Origin: Microcaldota archaeon
GTDB taxonomy: Archaea; Micrarchaeota; Micrarchaeia; Micrarchaeales; CABMGC01
NCBI GenBank assembly: GCA_021791075.1
Contig: JAJYXH010000014.1
Coordinates: 1-10,843 of the forward strand
Direction: 5' to 3'
DNA: 10,843 nt
Positions within the stretch are counted from its first letter, which is position 1, and the number at the start of each line of letters is the position of its first letter. The notes beneath the pieces are model-generated. The model did not search any database. It saw only the letters and a list, made by a program, of their open reading frames with translations, and had not been told where the DNA came from. The translations under genes and the position numbers were made by a program. This document shows positions 1-5,294 of the stretch, piece after piece.

Positions 1-586
1 CCAGCGCCTTCTCCCTGCTTATCTTCCCGAGCTTGTCTATCGTTATCATCACACCGGTTCTCTTGTCTTCTGGAACCTTGAAGATCTCCATTATGGCATT
101 GAGTATGACCCTGCTGCTGATTAGGATAGTGTAGTCTGTTACTCCGACGCCCTCCAGCGCTATGGCTGTTGCCGCGATGGCCTCTGCCTCTGAAGTCGGC
201 TCCGCACTGCCCACGATATCTATGTCGGCCTGGATCAGCTCCCTCGACCTCATCCTCTGCGGCTCGTCCCTCCTCCAAGCCTTGGCTATCTGGTACCTCT
301 TGAACGGCAGGCTCAGGCCCTTGTTCATCGAGACGTATCTTGCGAGCGGCACGGTCAGGTCGTATATCAGGCCCGACTTTCCGTCGTCAAGGGTGTACAT
401 CTCCTTCTCGGCCTCCCGGCCGTAGGCCTTTGCATTGAGCGTCTCGGCGCTCTCCAGGCTAGGCGTCTCTATCGGGTAGAACCCGAACCTCCTGAAGACG
501 TCCTCTACCTTCGAGGTTATCTCCCTGAGCCTTATCGCCTCGCCAGGACCATAGTCCCTCATGCCTCTGAGTAGTTCTATGGGCAT
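1..586 (-). CDS. hisS: Histidyl-tRNA synthetase, N-terminal part (partial, runs off the window)
   Basis: This is the class II synthetase that charges tRNA-His with histidine in the cytoplasm. About 195 codons are visible and the 3' end lies outside the window. The start ATG (586-584) gives the typical opening MPIELLRGMRDYGPGEA. The HisRS signature DLTVPLARY is at residues 76-84. Class II motif 2 is at about 97-126, with RRDEPQRMRSRELIQADIDI; the usual REF-x-Q is REL-I-Q here. The gene lies 30 bases after the thioredoxin stop on the same strand, so co-transcription is possible. A TATA-like element (CCTATAACTC on the minus strand, about 614-624) could also give a nearly leaderless hisS transcript. 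A hyphenated palindrome touches the start codon. The identification is firm; the C-terminal anticodon-binding domain cannot be assessed. Confidence 0.95.
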   Translation of the reverse strand, partial: MPIELLRGMRDYGPGEAIRLREITSKVEDVFRRFGFYPIETPSLESAETLNAKAYGREAEKEMYTLDDGKSGLIYDLTVPLARYVSMNKGLSLPFKRYQIAKAWRRDEPQRMRSRELIQADIDIVGSAEPTSEAEAIAATAIALEGVGVTDYTILISSRVILNAIMEIFKVPEDKRTGVMITIDKLGKISREKAL

Positions 587-600
587 ACTAACCAGTTAGT
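587..600. repeat. Hyphenated palindrome ACTAAC-CA-GTTAGT at the hisS start
   Basis: A perfect 6-bp inverted repeat with a 2-bp centre directly abuts the hisS start codon, where a Shine-Dalgarno sequence would normally sit. It could be an operator half-site pair or chance. The sequence does not decide. Confidence 0.4.
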
Positions 601-616
601 TATTGAACAGGAAGAG

Positions 617-931
617 TTATAGGTTTTTCTCGAGCCACTTCTTGAAGTCCTCCTTCGGGAGAGCACCGACCGACATGGCCTTTACGTCTCCCTTCTCGAA
701 AAGGAGCGTGGTCGGAATGCTCATTACGTTGTATTCGGAGGCTATCTCCGAGTTGTCGTCAACGTTGAGCTTCACGAACTTCACCTTCTTGTCGTACTGC
801 TTCGCGAGCTCCTCGAAGATGGGGGAGAAGATCCTGCAGGGCCCGCACCAGCTCGCCCAGAAGTCGATCACCACAGGGACTGGGGACTTCTTCACTTCGC
901 CATCAAAATTATCCTTTGTTATATCCAGCAT
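617..931 (-). CDS. trxA: Thioredoxin
   Basis: This is a cytoplasmic thiol-disulfide oxidoreductase of 104 residues, the standard thioredoxin length. The redox motif WCGPC is at residues 28-32 and is preceded by the beta strand VVIDFWAS. The cis-proline loop is SIPT, with P73, followed by the TTLLFEKG strand and a C-terminal amphipathic helix. It has no signal peptide. The start ATG (931-929) is followed on the minus strand by MLDITKDNF. Upstream lies GTGATTCT as a plausible ribosome site, and a strong TATA box at 966-975 puts transcription start near 940-945, so the leader is short. hisS follows 30 bases downstream on the same strand. Family identity is certain; the physiological partner reductase is not in the window. 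Confidence 0.96.
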   Translation of the reverse strand: MLDITKDNFDGEVKKSPVPVVIDFWASWCGPCRIFSPIFEELAKQYDKKVKFVKLNVDDNSEIASEYNVMSIPTTLLFEKGDVKAMSVGALPKEDFKKWLEKNL

Positions 932-965
932 AGAATCACGGCCATCTGACTTTTCTCATACATAA

Positions 966-975
966 TATTTAAATA
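966..975 (-). promoter_or_regulatory. TATA box of trxA (palindromic TATTTAAATA)
   Basis: TATTTAAATA is its own reverse complement, so TBP could bind in either direction. On the minus strand it lies about 35-44 bases before the thioredoxin ATG, as expected for archaea. On the plus strand it ends one base before an ATG at 977. That makes 977 an unlikely start if the box fires rightward, because transcription would begin near 1000. Confidence 0.65.
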
Positions 976-1042
976 CATGTCACTCGATCATTGGACGCAG
1001 AGCAAAGGGGATCGGTTGGGGAATGTAGTCCGTTTGAGGCCC

Positions 1043-1339
1043 ATGATAGATTATAATGTACGCGGAGCACGAGTCTTGATAGGCACTGCCGACGAACTCG
1101 ATGTTGCGGGGGGCAGGAACGCGCTCGCGTCAGCGATAAGAGACCGGTCGCTTGCAATCGCAATTCTTGAAAACACGGCGCGGGGTTGGGGAGGACAAGG
1201 TAAGGAGACTGCCATTTCGATAATAAACAAGGAGAAGGGGAAGATTGCTGAGGAGGAGAGAGGTATGGACGCCTACGGCATAAGGATGCCACACGACGGC
1301 AATGTGGTTCCCATAAGGGGCGGGAAGAGGCCCGCCTGA
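1043..1339 (+). CDS. Unknown small protein, doubtful ORF
   Basis: I do not recognise this protein. The frame is open from 977; the 1043 ATG is preferred because the 977 ATG lies one base after a TATA box. The shorter form has 98 residues and begins MIDYNVRGARVLIG. It contains a possible strand-helix start, then a Lys/Glu-rich helix (NKEKGKIAEEERG), then a Gly/Pro/Arg-rich tail (IRMPHDGNVVPIRGGKRPA). It has no cysteine pairs, membrane segment or signal peptide. Codon use (ATA, AGG, GAG) resembles neighbouring genes, which is the main argument for it. There is no clear GTGA ribosome site before either start. A GC-rich 6-bp hairpin (1319-1324 with 1331-1336) covers the end of the frame. The opposite-strand frames here look like shadows. 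Confidence 0.4.
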   Translation: MIDYNVRGARVLIGTADELDVAGGRNALASAIRDRSLAIAILENTARGWGGQGKETAISIINKEKGKIAEEERGMDAYGIRMPHDGNVVPIRGGKRPA

Positions 1340-1597
1340 TCCTTTACGATGGCGGATCGTCGACGCTGATCTCTTACCCGTAACTTTTTCTCGCAGGCTG
1401 GTCCCGTATCGAACCACACTTAGGACCGGTCCAATAGGTGGAGGCTCTTCGGGCCTTCCTTGACTTCTTCGGCTTCTCCCTTGAGATCGCACAGCAGGCG
1501 ACCCGCCGATATCAGGCCGTTGTTGGCGCTCAAGGCAGGAGGCCGGGGGCTGGATCGCGGTTGCATTTGCTGTCGCATCCCGGTCTTTGATATCGCC
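1340..1597. other. Spacer without a recognisable gene
   Basis: No frame on either strand here reads like a protein, and I find no tRNA. Some structure is visible. A short hairpin has a C(TTCG)G loop (AGGC at 1442-1445 with GCCT at 1453-1456, one bulged T). A weak GATCC/GGATC pair is at 1338-1358. CCGGG at 1543-1547 can pair with CCCGG near 1579-1583. It could be a long leader, an unrecognised RNA or decayed sequence. Confidence 0.4.
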
Positions 1598-1623
1598 TTT
1601 ATATCCCTTTCTTGCGTTATATA
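1598..1623 (+). promoter_or_regulatory. Two TATA-like elements before the guide RNA and histone
   Basis: TTTATAT (1598-1604) and TTATATA (1617-1623) lie in tandem. Using the usual spacing of about 25 bases, the first predicts transcription start near 1626, right at the 5' end of the guide RNA. The second predicts a start near 1645 and a histone leader of about 37 bases. The assignment to two separate products is inference. Confidence 0.5.
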
Positions 1624-1626
1624 CTC

Positions 1627-1676
1627 GTGATGAGCCATATTTACTTCTGATTTGTGATGAAGATCTTGAGTGCTGA
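1627..1676 (+). ncRNA. Box C/D 2'-O-methylation guide sRNA
   Basis: Four boxes appear in correct order: C box GTGATGA (1627-1633), D' box CTGA (1647-1650), C' box GTGATGA (1654-1660) and D box CTGA (1673-1676). The guide regions are 13 and 12 bases and the D'-C' spacer is 3 bases, which is canonical archaeal architecture for L7Ae/Nop5/fibrillarin particles. The D guide (AGATCTTGAGTG, 1661-1672) is complementary to a typical tRNA-Leu(CAA) anticodon loop; base five upstream of the D box (G1668) pairs with wobble C34. The D' guide (1634-1646) would methylate an A in a target reading AAGUAAAUAUGG; I could not assign it. Flanks form no obvious terminal stem. An upstream TATA box fits the 5' end. 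The D box ends five bases before the histone ATG. Because GTGA is also a ribosome site here, chance is more likely than for random sequence but still low. Confidence 0.8.
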
Positions 1677-1681
1677 CCAAA

Positions 1682-1891
1682 ATGGCAAATATATCAAGGG
1701 CTGCGATAAAGCAGCTCGTGAGCAGGCGTTTCAAGGCCAAGATAACCGATAACGGGGTTGAAGCGATTGCGAGGATGCTGGAGCTCGAGGCGGAGCGCAT
1801 AGCGAAGTTCGCAGTGGAGAATGCTAGGAAGGAAAAGCGGGAGAAGGTTACCGGCAGGGACATAGAGCGGTACATAATCGAACGTGAGTAG
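1682..1891 (+). CDS. Archaeal histone
   Basis: This is a 69-residue single histone fold of the HMf type. It forms dimers and longer multimers that wrap DNA. Helix 1 is about residues 3-13. Loop 1 follows with RRFKAKITDNG. The long central helix is at about 24-51 (VEAIARMLELEAERIAKFAVENARKEK). Loop 2 has KVTGRDIE, followed by helix 3. There is no N- or C-terminal tail. The frame is open from a GTG at 1670, but that codon lies inside the guide RNA D-guide region, and MANISRAAIKQL from the ATG at 1682 matches family length. The next gene starts three bases after the stop. Overlap of the leader with the guide RNA means mRNA and guide RNA may be alternative products of one region. Confidence 0.93.
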   Translation: MANISRAAIKQLVSRRFKAKITDNGVEAIARMLELEAERIAKFAVENARKEKREKVTGRDIERYIIERE

Positions 1892-1894
1892 CAG

Positions 1895-2455
1895 ATGCGG
1901 CATCTTGAAGTCTATAGGAGCCTTGATGGGAGGTATAGGACGTCGGCTTATGTTAGGGACGGCACTTCTCTCTTCTGCCTCTCCGAACCTACCAGGCACG
2001 GCGTCCTGGTCACCGAATTCTGCGGGAATGGGGAAGTGGCTAACCAGATCCATACCAAGGGGGGATCGCCTTACGATGCCCTTTCGGCCTTTATCGGGAA
2101 CGATTTTGAGCTTGGCGTGAAGGACATAGGAATATACAGGCCGGTTGAGGTCAGGGCGAGGTGCGGCTCGTGCGGCAATGCCAAGATCGGAAGGGAGCTC
2201 GATGCGAAGACCGCGAACGAGATAGACCAGGTTCCCGTGGTCCCGCTCTTCTTATGCAGATCCTGTGGCAAGCGCTTCTACTCCATAAACGACAGGTACC
2301 TCCGCAGGCTGGTCGAGGGGAATCTGAGCCTCTTTGAGGAATCGGAGCTTGAGGAAATGCGAAAGGACTGCGATGCGTTTATATATACTATGAAAGAGTA
2401 CATAGTTAGGATATTCGCCTCAAAGAAGATAGGAAAGTTGGCGATCGAGCAGTGA
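1895..2455 (+). CDS. Unknown protein with a four-cysteine zinc site
   Basis: I do not recognise the family. The protein has 186 residues and is soluble. The N-terminal 80 residues look like a beta-rich domain (HLEVYRSLDGRYRTSAYVRDG, TRHGVLVTEFCG). Then come CGSC (C90, C93) and CRSC (C121, C124), a CxxC-27-CxxC pattern that would fold as a zinc ribbon or treble clef around one zinc ion. The C-terminal third is charged and helical (residues 144-185) and ends in a Lys-rich helix. The start ATG is three bases after the histone stop; GTGAG within the last histone codons can serve as ribosome site. Position between histone and PRC-barrel genes suggests a chromatin- or RNA-related role, but that is context only. 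It is clearly coding, judged by codon use. Confidence 0.88.
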   Translation: MRHLEVYRSLDGRYRTSAYVRDGTSLFCLSEPTRHGVLVTEFCGNGEVANQIHTKGGSPYDALSAFIGNDFELGVKDIGIYRPVEVRARCGSCGNAKIGRELDAKTANEIDQVPVVPLFLCRSCGKRFYSINDRYLRRLVEGNLSLFEESELEEMRKDCDAFIYTMKEYIVRIFASKKIGKLAIEQ

Positions 2456-2459
2456 GTTT

Positions 2460-2714
2460 ATGACGATAAGGATATCGGACCTGTATGGAAAGAAAGTCAT
2501 CTCTACCTCCGGGTCGATTCTGGGTGTGGTAAAGGGGGTCATACTTGACATGGAGACCGGAGCGGTGGCGCACCTGCTCTTCGATGAGATAGGCCAGCTT
2601 ATGAGGTCCAGCAACCTGCGCGGCGACTTCCACAAGAATAGCGTCTCCTATGACAGGGTAACGCGCGTATCCGAGACCATAGTGGTCAAGTCAGCTCCCA
2701 TAGAGAAGAAATAG
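2460..2714 (+). CDS. PRC-barrel domain protein
   Basis: This 84-residue protein is a single PRC-barrel. It has the opening ISDLYGKKVISTSGSILGVVKGVILDMETGAV, with the typical pattern of a strand, a G-x-V-x-G turn and a D-x-E-T-G turn, then a second half with hydrophobic strands (VAHLLFDE; YDRVTRVSETIVVKS). PRC-barrels are small beta domains used as adaptors, from photosynthetic reaction centre H subunit to RimM. Stand-alone archaeal members (CdpB in haloarchaea) bind the SepF/FtsZ division machinery. Whether this one does is inference. The upstream gene's TGA is embedded in its ribosome site (AGTGAGTTTATG), which suggests translational coupling. T-rich sequence follows the stop and may end transcription. 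Confidence 0.85.
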   Translation: MTIRISDLYGKKVISTSGSILGVVKGVILDMETGAVAHLLFDEIGQLMRSSNLRGDFHKNSVSYDRVTRVSETIVVKSAPIEKK

Positions 2715-2957
2715 TCTTAGTTTGCGATCATTTTGCCATGACTAAGTTTAATGGCGGTGATCTTTTCAAGGCTCTTCTTTGTCATCCTTTTAGAAACATC
2801 GAGAATCTATATGCTGATTATCTTTCCGCTTTTAGTATAATTAACTATCACGACATTTCTTCAATCTTTTCTTCAGAATGAGTGGTATACTCAAATCTCA
2901 TGGGGCTCCCTTCCGGCTGAGCCATGCGCACCTAGTTGTGCATCTTCCGGTTTGGGA
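2715..2957. other. Convergent intergenic spacer with hairpins
   Basis: This separates the plus-strand cassette from the end of the exosome operon. The plus strand is T-rich with several T4 runs, adequate for archaeal termination after the PRC-barrel gene. The side next to rpoP has two small hairpins. One is GGCTC (2904-2908) with GAGCC (2919-2923), extended by CAT/ATG across a 2-base bulge. The other is GCAC (2928-2931) with GTGC (2938-2941). No gene is supported. Confidence 0.5.
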
Positions 2958-3089
2958 TCAGTCCGTGGATACCGTCTTTGCAAGTGAGGGTCTCCTCTTT
3001 GCAAGAACCCTGTATCCGCAGTAAGGGCACCTGATGAACTTGTCGAGAGACTTTACCTCTTTTCCGCAGTGCAGGCATATGTAGGCCAT
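2958..3089 (-). CDS. rpoP: DNA-directed RNA polymerase subunit P (Rpb12/RpoP)
   Basis: This gene encodes only 43 residues. Translation of the minus strand gives MAYICLHCGKEVKSLDKFIRCPYCGYRVLAKRRP and a short tail. Cysteines 5, 8, 21 and 24 form the zinc ribbon, and CPYCGYRVLxKxRP is the conserved archaeal/eukaryotic Rpb12 signature. The subunit sits at the Rpb2/Rpb3 side of RNA polymerase and helps hold the assembly platform together. It is the last gene of the exosome superoperon, 11 bases after the unknown 123-residue gene, with GATGAT as ribosome site seven bases before the ATG. In many archaea rpoP directly follows rpl37ae; here one gene separates them. Confidence 0.93.
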   Translation of the reverse strand: MAYICLHCGKEVKSLDKFIRCPYCGYRVLAKRRPSLAKTVSTD

Positions 3090-3100
3090 ATTATCATCTT

Positions 3101-3472
3101 TTACTTTTGTTTTGACTTGACGTTAGCCTTGAGCCACTTCGTAAGGTCGTTGTGCAGTTCCGACTTGCTCGTGTCTATCACCCTTATCTTCATGGTGGCC
3201 TTGTACTCTTCGTCGTCAAGTATGAGTATCGGCTGGTAGCTCTGCATTGCCGCAAAGTGTACCTCGATCCAGTGGAGCTTTCCGTGCATGTAGTCCCTCG
3301 CCACGTCCTCAGTCATTGGCATGGACGAGAAGCTGAAGAGGACTCCGTTGCACCAGTAGAGTGGCATCGTGCCCTGCGGGGTTATCCTCTCCCTGAGCAG
3401 GTCGTTGACGTCCACGCTGATTATGTCGTGTATCACGACCTCGGTTGTTGGTTGCACGGTTATCTTGACCAT
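3101..3472 (-). CDS. Unknown 123-residue protein inside the exosome operon
   Basis: I do not recognise this family. It is predicted soluble, mixed alpha/beta, without signal peptide or zinc pairs. N-terminal strands (MVKITVQPTTEVVIHDIISVDVNDLL) are followed by aromatic-rich segments (MPLYWCNGVLFSFSSMP; GKLHWIEVHFAAM), a strand pair (YQPILILDDEEYKATMKIRVID) and a basic C-terminal helix ending in Lys-rich KSKQK. The basic tail would suit RNA or ribosome binding, which is inference. Its ATG is one base after the rpl37ae stop, so it is tightly coupled, and rpoP follows after 11 bases. It is not Pcc1, Brix/Imp4 or prefoldin, which occur near this place in other archaea, as far as motifs show. Conserved placement would make an exosome, ribosome or transcription role likely. 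Confidence 0.85.
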   Translation of the reverse strand: MVKITVQPTTEVVIHDIISVDVNDLLRERITPQGTMPLYWCNGVLFSFSSMPMTEDVARDYMHGKLHWIEVHFAAMQSYQPILILDDEEYKATMKIRVIDTSKSELHNDLTKWLKANVKSKQK

Positions 3473-3473
3473 C

Positions 3474-3722
3474 CTATCTACCGGACTCCCCTGAGAGCCT
3501 GTTGAGAAGCATGCTTACCGTCTCCCCCGCAGCCGTCTTGAGGTTGTACGCGCCCCCGGCGAAGGTTGCATTGCAGTACCTGCACACCCATATTCCGGTG
3601 CTCTCCCTCTTTACCGCAGTCTTTCCGCAGACGTCGCACTTGTACCTAGACTTCTTCTCCCTTGAGACAGCGGCGAACCTCTTTCTTAGGCCAACCCCGT
3701 ATCTTATGCTAGCGTTTGACAT
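3474..3722 (-). CDS. rpl37ae: Large ribosomal subunit protein eL43 (L37Ae)
   Basis: This is an 82-residue zinc-ribbon ribosomal protein that binds 23S rRNA in the large subunit. It begins with the basic RYGVGLRKRFAAVSREKKSRYKCDVCGK segment. Zinc ligands are C29, C32, C47 and C50 (CDVC and CRYC), followed by the conserved FAGGAYNLKTAAGETV, as in archaeal and eukaryotic L37A. The start ATG is separated from the rrp42 stop by one base, and the stop TGA lies inside the GTGAT ribosome site (GAGTGATATG), so translation is probably coupled. Its place after rrp42 is conserved in archaeal exosome operons. Confidence 0.95.
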   Translation of the reverse strand: MSNASIRYGVGLRKRFAAVSREKKSRYKCDVCGKTAVKRESTGIWVCRYCNATFAGGAYNLKTAAGETVSMLLNRLSGESGR

Positions 3723-3723
3723 A

Positions 3724-4509
3724 TCACTCGCCTATTGATTTCTTTATTATGTTCCTTAAATCTTTCGATCTCTCCAGTGTGATATCCATCATCATGTCCA
3801 CTTCCTTCGGCAGGAATCCTACGCCTCCAAGCCCCTTCTGCATCGCCCTTATGTTCTTCTCGTCGTTGGCTATCGTCAGCCTCGAGTCTATGAAGAGCGA
3901 CTCGTTCCCGCTCGGGTCGAGAAGGATCTTGTTGACTATCGTACCGAACGTGCACGACGTTACCATGTTGTTCAGCTGGAGCTTGCCGAGGCCTCCCTCC
4001 CTTATGACCACCTCGTTCTCGTACTTGGGCATTCTGCAGCTCGAGAGCGCGGCCTGCGCCGCGAGCGTGCTTGCATCGAAGAGGTTTCCGTCGTAATTGA
4101 GCACGTAGATGTCTATGAAGACATTCCATACCTTGTCCTTCTCTATGAATAGCTTTGAGAGGTCCACGACGTTCGCGGCCCTTATTCCCCTGTCCGTGAC
4201 CCTTGCGAGCTCTATCGCCTCGGGGCTTGGAGGACCGATGTCGAACTGCTCCGAAGCCAGAGGAAGCAGCTCGGCGGATGTCATAAGGTTGCCCTCGTTG
4301 GGCTTGTCGGGCATCGGCTCTCCGACCCCCAGCTTCACTCCTGCTAGGACCTTGGTGTTGCCTATGTTCGCCTCCGCGGATCCCTCGGCATTCGGTATCG
4401 TCCCTAGCTTGAGGACTATGTCCCTGTACTCGAGGAGCTTCCTTGCGTCCTCCCTTATGTCCTTTCCAAGCATCTCCTTTATGTACTCTCCTGTTATCGT
4501 TGTCTTCAT
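3724..4509 (-). CDS. rrp42: Exosome complex component Rrp42
   Basis: This is a 261-residue RNase PH-fold subunit. It alternates with Rrp41 in the hexameric ring of the archaeal exosome and shapes the RNA path without catalysing cleavage itself. Family marks include NTKVLAGVKLGVGEPMPDKPNEG near residues 51-73, VTDRGIRAANVVDLSKL at about 104-120, IDIYVLNYDGNLFDASTLAA at about 132-151, and GTIVNKILLDPSGNES at about 189-204. Length matches the archaeal family (about 260-275). Four bases separate its ATG from the rrp41 stop, and the rrp41 TGA forms part of the AGTGAT ribosome site. It is intact. Confidence 0.96.
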   Translation of the reverse strand: MKTTITGEYIKEMLGKDIREDARKLLEYRDIVLKLGTIPNAEGSAEANIGNTKVLAGVKLGVGEPMPDKPNEGNLMTSAELLPLASEQFDIGPPSPEAIELARVTDRGIRAANVVDLSKLFIEKDKVWNVFIDIYVLNYDGNLFDASTLAAQAALSSCRMPKYENEVVIREGGLGKLQLNNMVTSCTFGTIVNKILLDPSGNESLFIDSRLTIANDEKNIRAMQKGLGGVGFLPKEVDMMMDITLERSKDLRNIIKKSIGE

Positions 4510-4513
4510 GTGA

Positions 4514-5290
4514 TCACTTTTGCGCAGGCGGCGTGAATGACGGCGCCTCGTTCTTGTACTTCTTGCTTATCTCTATGTACTGCTTCTTGAGTGCATCTAC
4601 CTGGAGCTTCGTTATGGCTTCGCCTGCCTTTGCCGCCATCTCCATGCCCTTGTTTATCTCCTCCCTTGTCATGTCTCCGTCCATCTGGAGAAGAAGTATC
4701 TTTCCGGTCCTCGGCGAGATGACTATCGGCACGTCGGCGTCGGAGTAGTTGTCCTCTATCTTGTTCAGGTCTATGACTATCAGGTCACCTATCTTCCCTA
4801 TCGAGACGCCGTACGGTAGGTCGGTCATAGGTATTCCAGATGTGGCGACCGCAACCGCCGCCGCGGTGACTCCTGCCGCTCTTGTTCCGCCGTCTCCCTG
4901 CAGAACCTCTATGAATATGTTTATCTCACTTCCCGGGAAGTTCTCCGTGATTATCACGTTCTCGAATACCTCCTTTATTACCTTCGAGATCTCTATCGAC
5001 CTCCTGTTGGGTCCGCTCCTTCCGTGCTCCTCGAGCGATGAGAAAGGCGCCATCTGGTACCTGCATTTTATCACTGCCCTCTCCGGATTGGATGTGTGCT
5101 TGGGTAGCGCCTCGCTGGGCCCGTACACTGCCGCGAGGATCTTGTTGTTTCCCCACTCTATGTACGCCGAGCCTGCAGCATTCTTGAGCACGTTTGCCTC
5201 TATCTTCGCGGGCCTGATGTCTCCAGGCATCCTTCCGTCCAGCCTCTTTCCGTCTACGATCAATACCGGTTTGTCTTGTGATGATGACAT
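4514..5290 (-). CDS. rrp41: Exosome complex component Rrp41, catalytic subunit
   Basis: This is the phosphorolytic 3'-5' exoribonuclease subunit of the exosome ring, also active in RNA tailing with NDPs. It has 258 residues. LDGRMPGDIRPAKIE opens the RNase PH domain. R96 and R97 (phosphate and RNA binding), R137 (GDGGTRAAG) and D180 and D186 (IEDNYSDADVP) line up, each shifted by two, with Sulfolobus solfataricus R98/R99, R139, D182 and D188, so the active site is complete. The C-terminal tail (KKYKNEAPSFTPPAQK) is low complexity. It lies between rrp4 and rrp42 with 4-base gaps on both sides, and the rrp4 TGA is inside its ribosome site (AAAGTGATATTATG). Confidence 0.97.
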   Translation of the reverse strand: MSSSQDKPVLIVDGKRLDGRMPGDIRPAKIEANVLKNAAGSAYIEWGNNKILAAVYGPSEALPKHTSNPERAVIKCRYQMAPFSSLEEHGRSGPNRRSIEISKVIKEVFENVIITENFPGSEINIFIEVLQGDGGTRAAGVTAAAVAVATSGIPMTDLPYGVSIGKIGDLIVIDLNKIEDNYSDADVPIVISPRTGKILLLQMDGDMTREEINKGMEMAAKAGEAITKLQVDALKKQYIEISKKYKNEAPSFTPPAQK

Positions 5291-5294
5291 AATA

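Noticed and set aside
1399..1412. GGTTCGATAC on the minus strand, like a tRNA T loop.
   Set aside because: The T stem does not pair, and there is no acceptor stem or D arm around it.
1130..1492. Minus-strand 120-residue frame rich in Arg, Pro and Ser.
   Set aside because: Low-complexity shadow frame with no ribosome site; overlaps a better plus-strand frame.
1420..1875. Long minus-strand frame covering the histone and guide RNA.
   Set aside because: It is antisense to a clear histone gene and its composition is unlike a real protein.
2751..2840. A 29-codon hydrophobic frame (MAVIFSRLFFVILL...) on the plus strand.
   Set aside because: T-rich spacer yields hydrophobic codons by chance, and no convincing ribosome site or promoter is present.
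2899..2926. GCCGGAAGG hairpin on the minus strand resembling the SRP RNA helix 8 tip (GGAA tetraloop).
   Set aside because: The symmetric loop partners (CAGG and GCAG) are incomplete, and the flanks are AT-rich and cannot form the long SRP arm.
5278..5290. GTGATGA on the plus strand as a further C box.
   Set aside because: It is the complement of the rrp41 start codons, with no D, D' or C' boxes at proper spacing.
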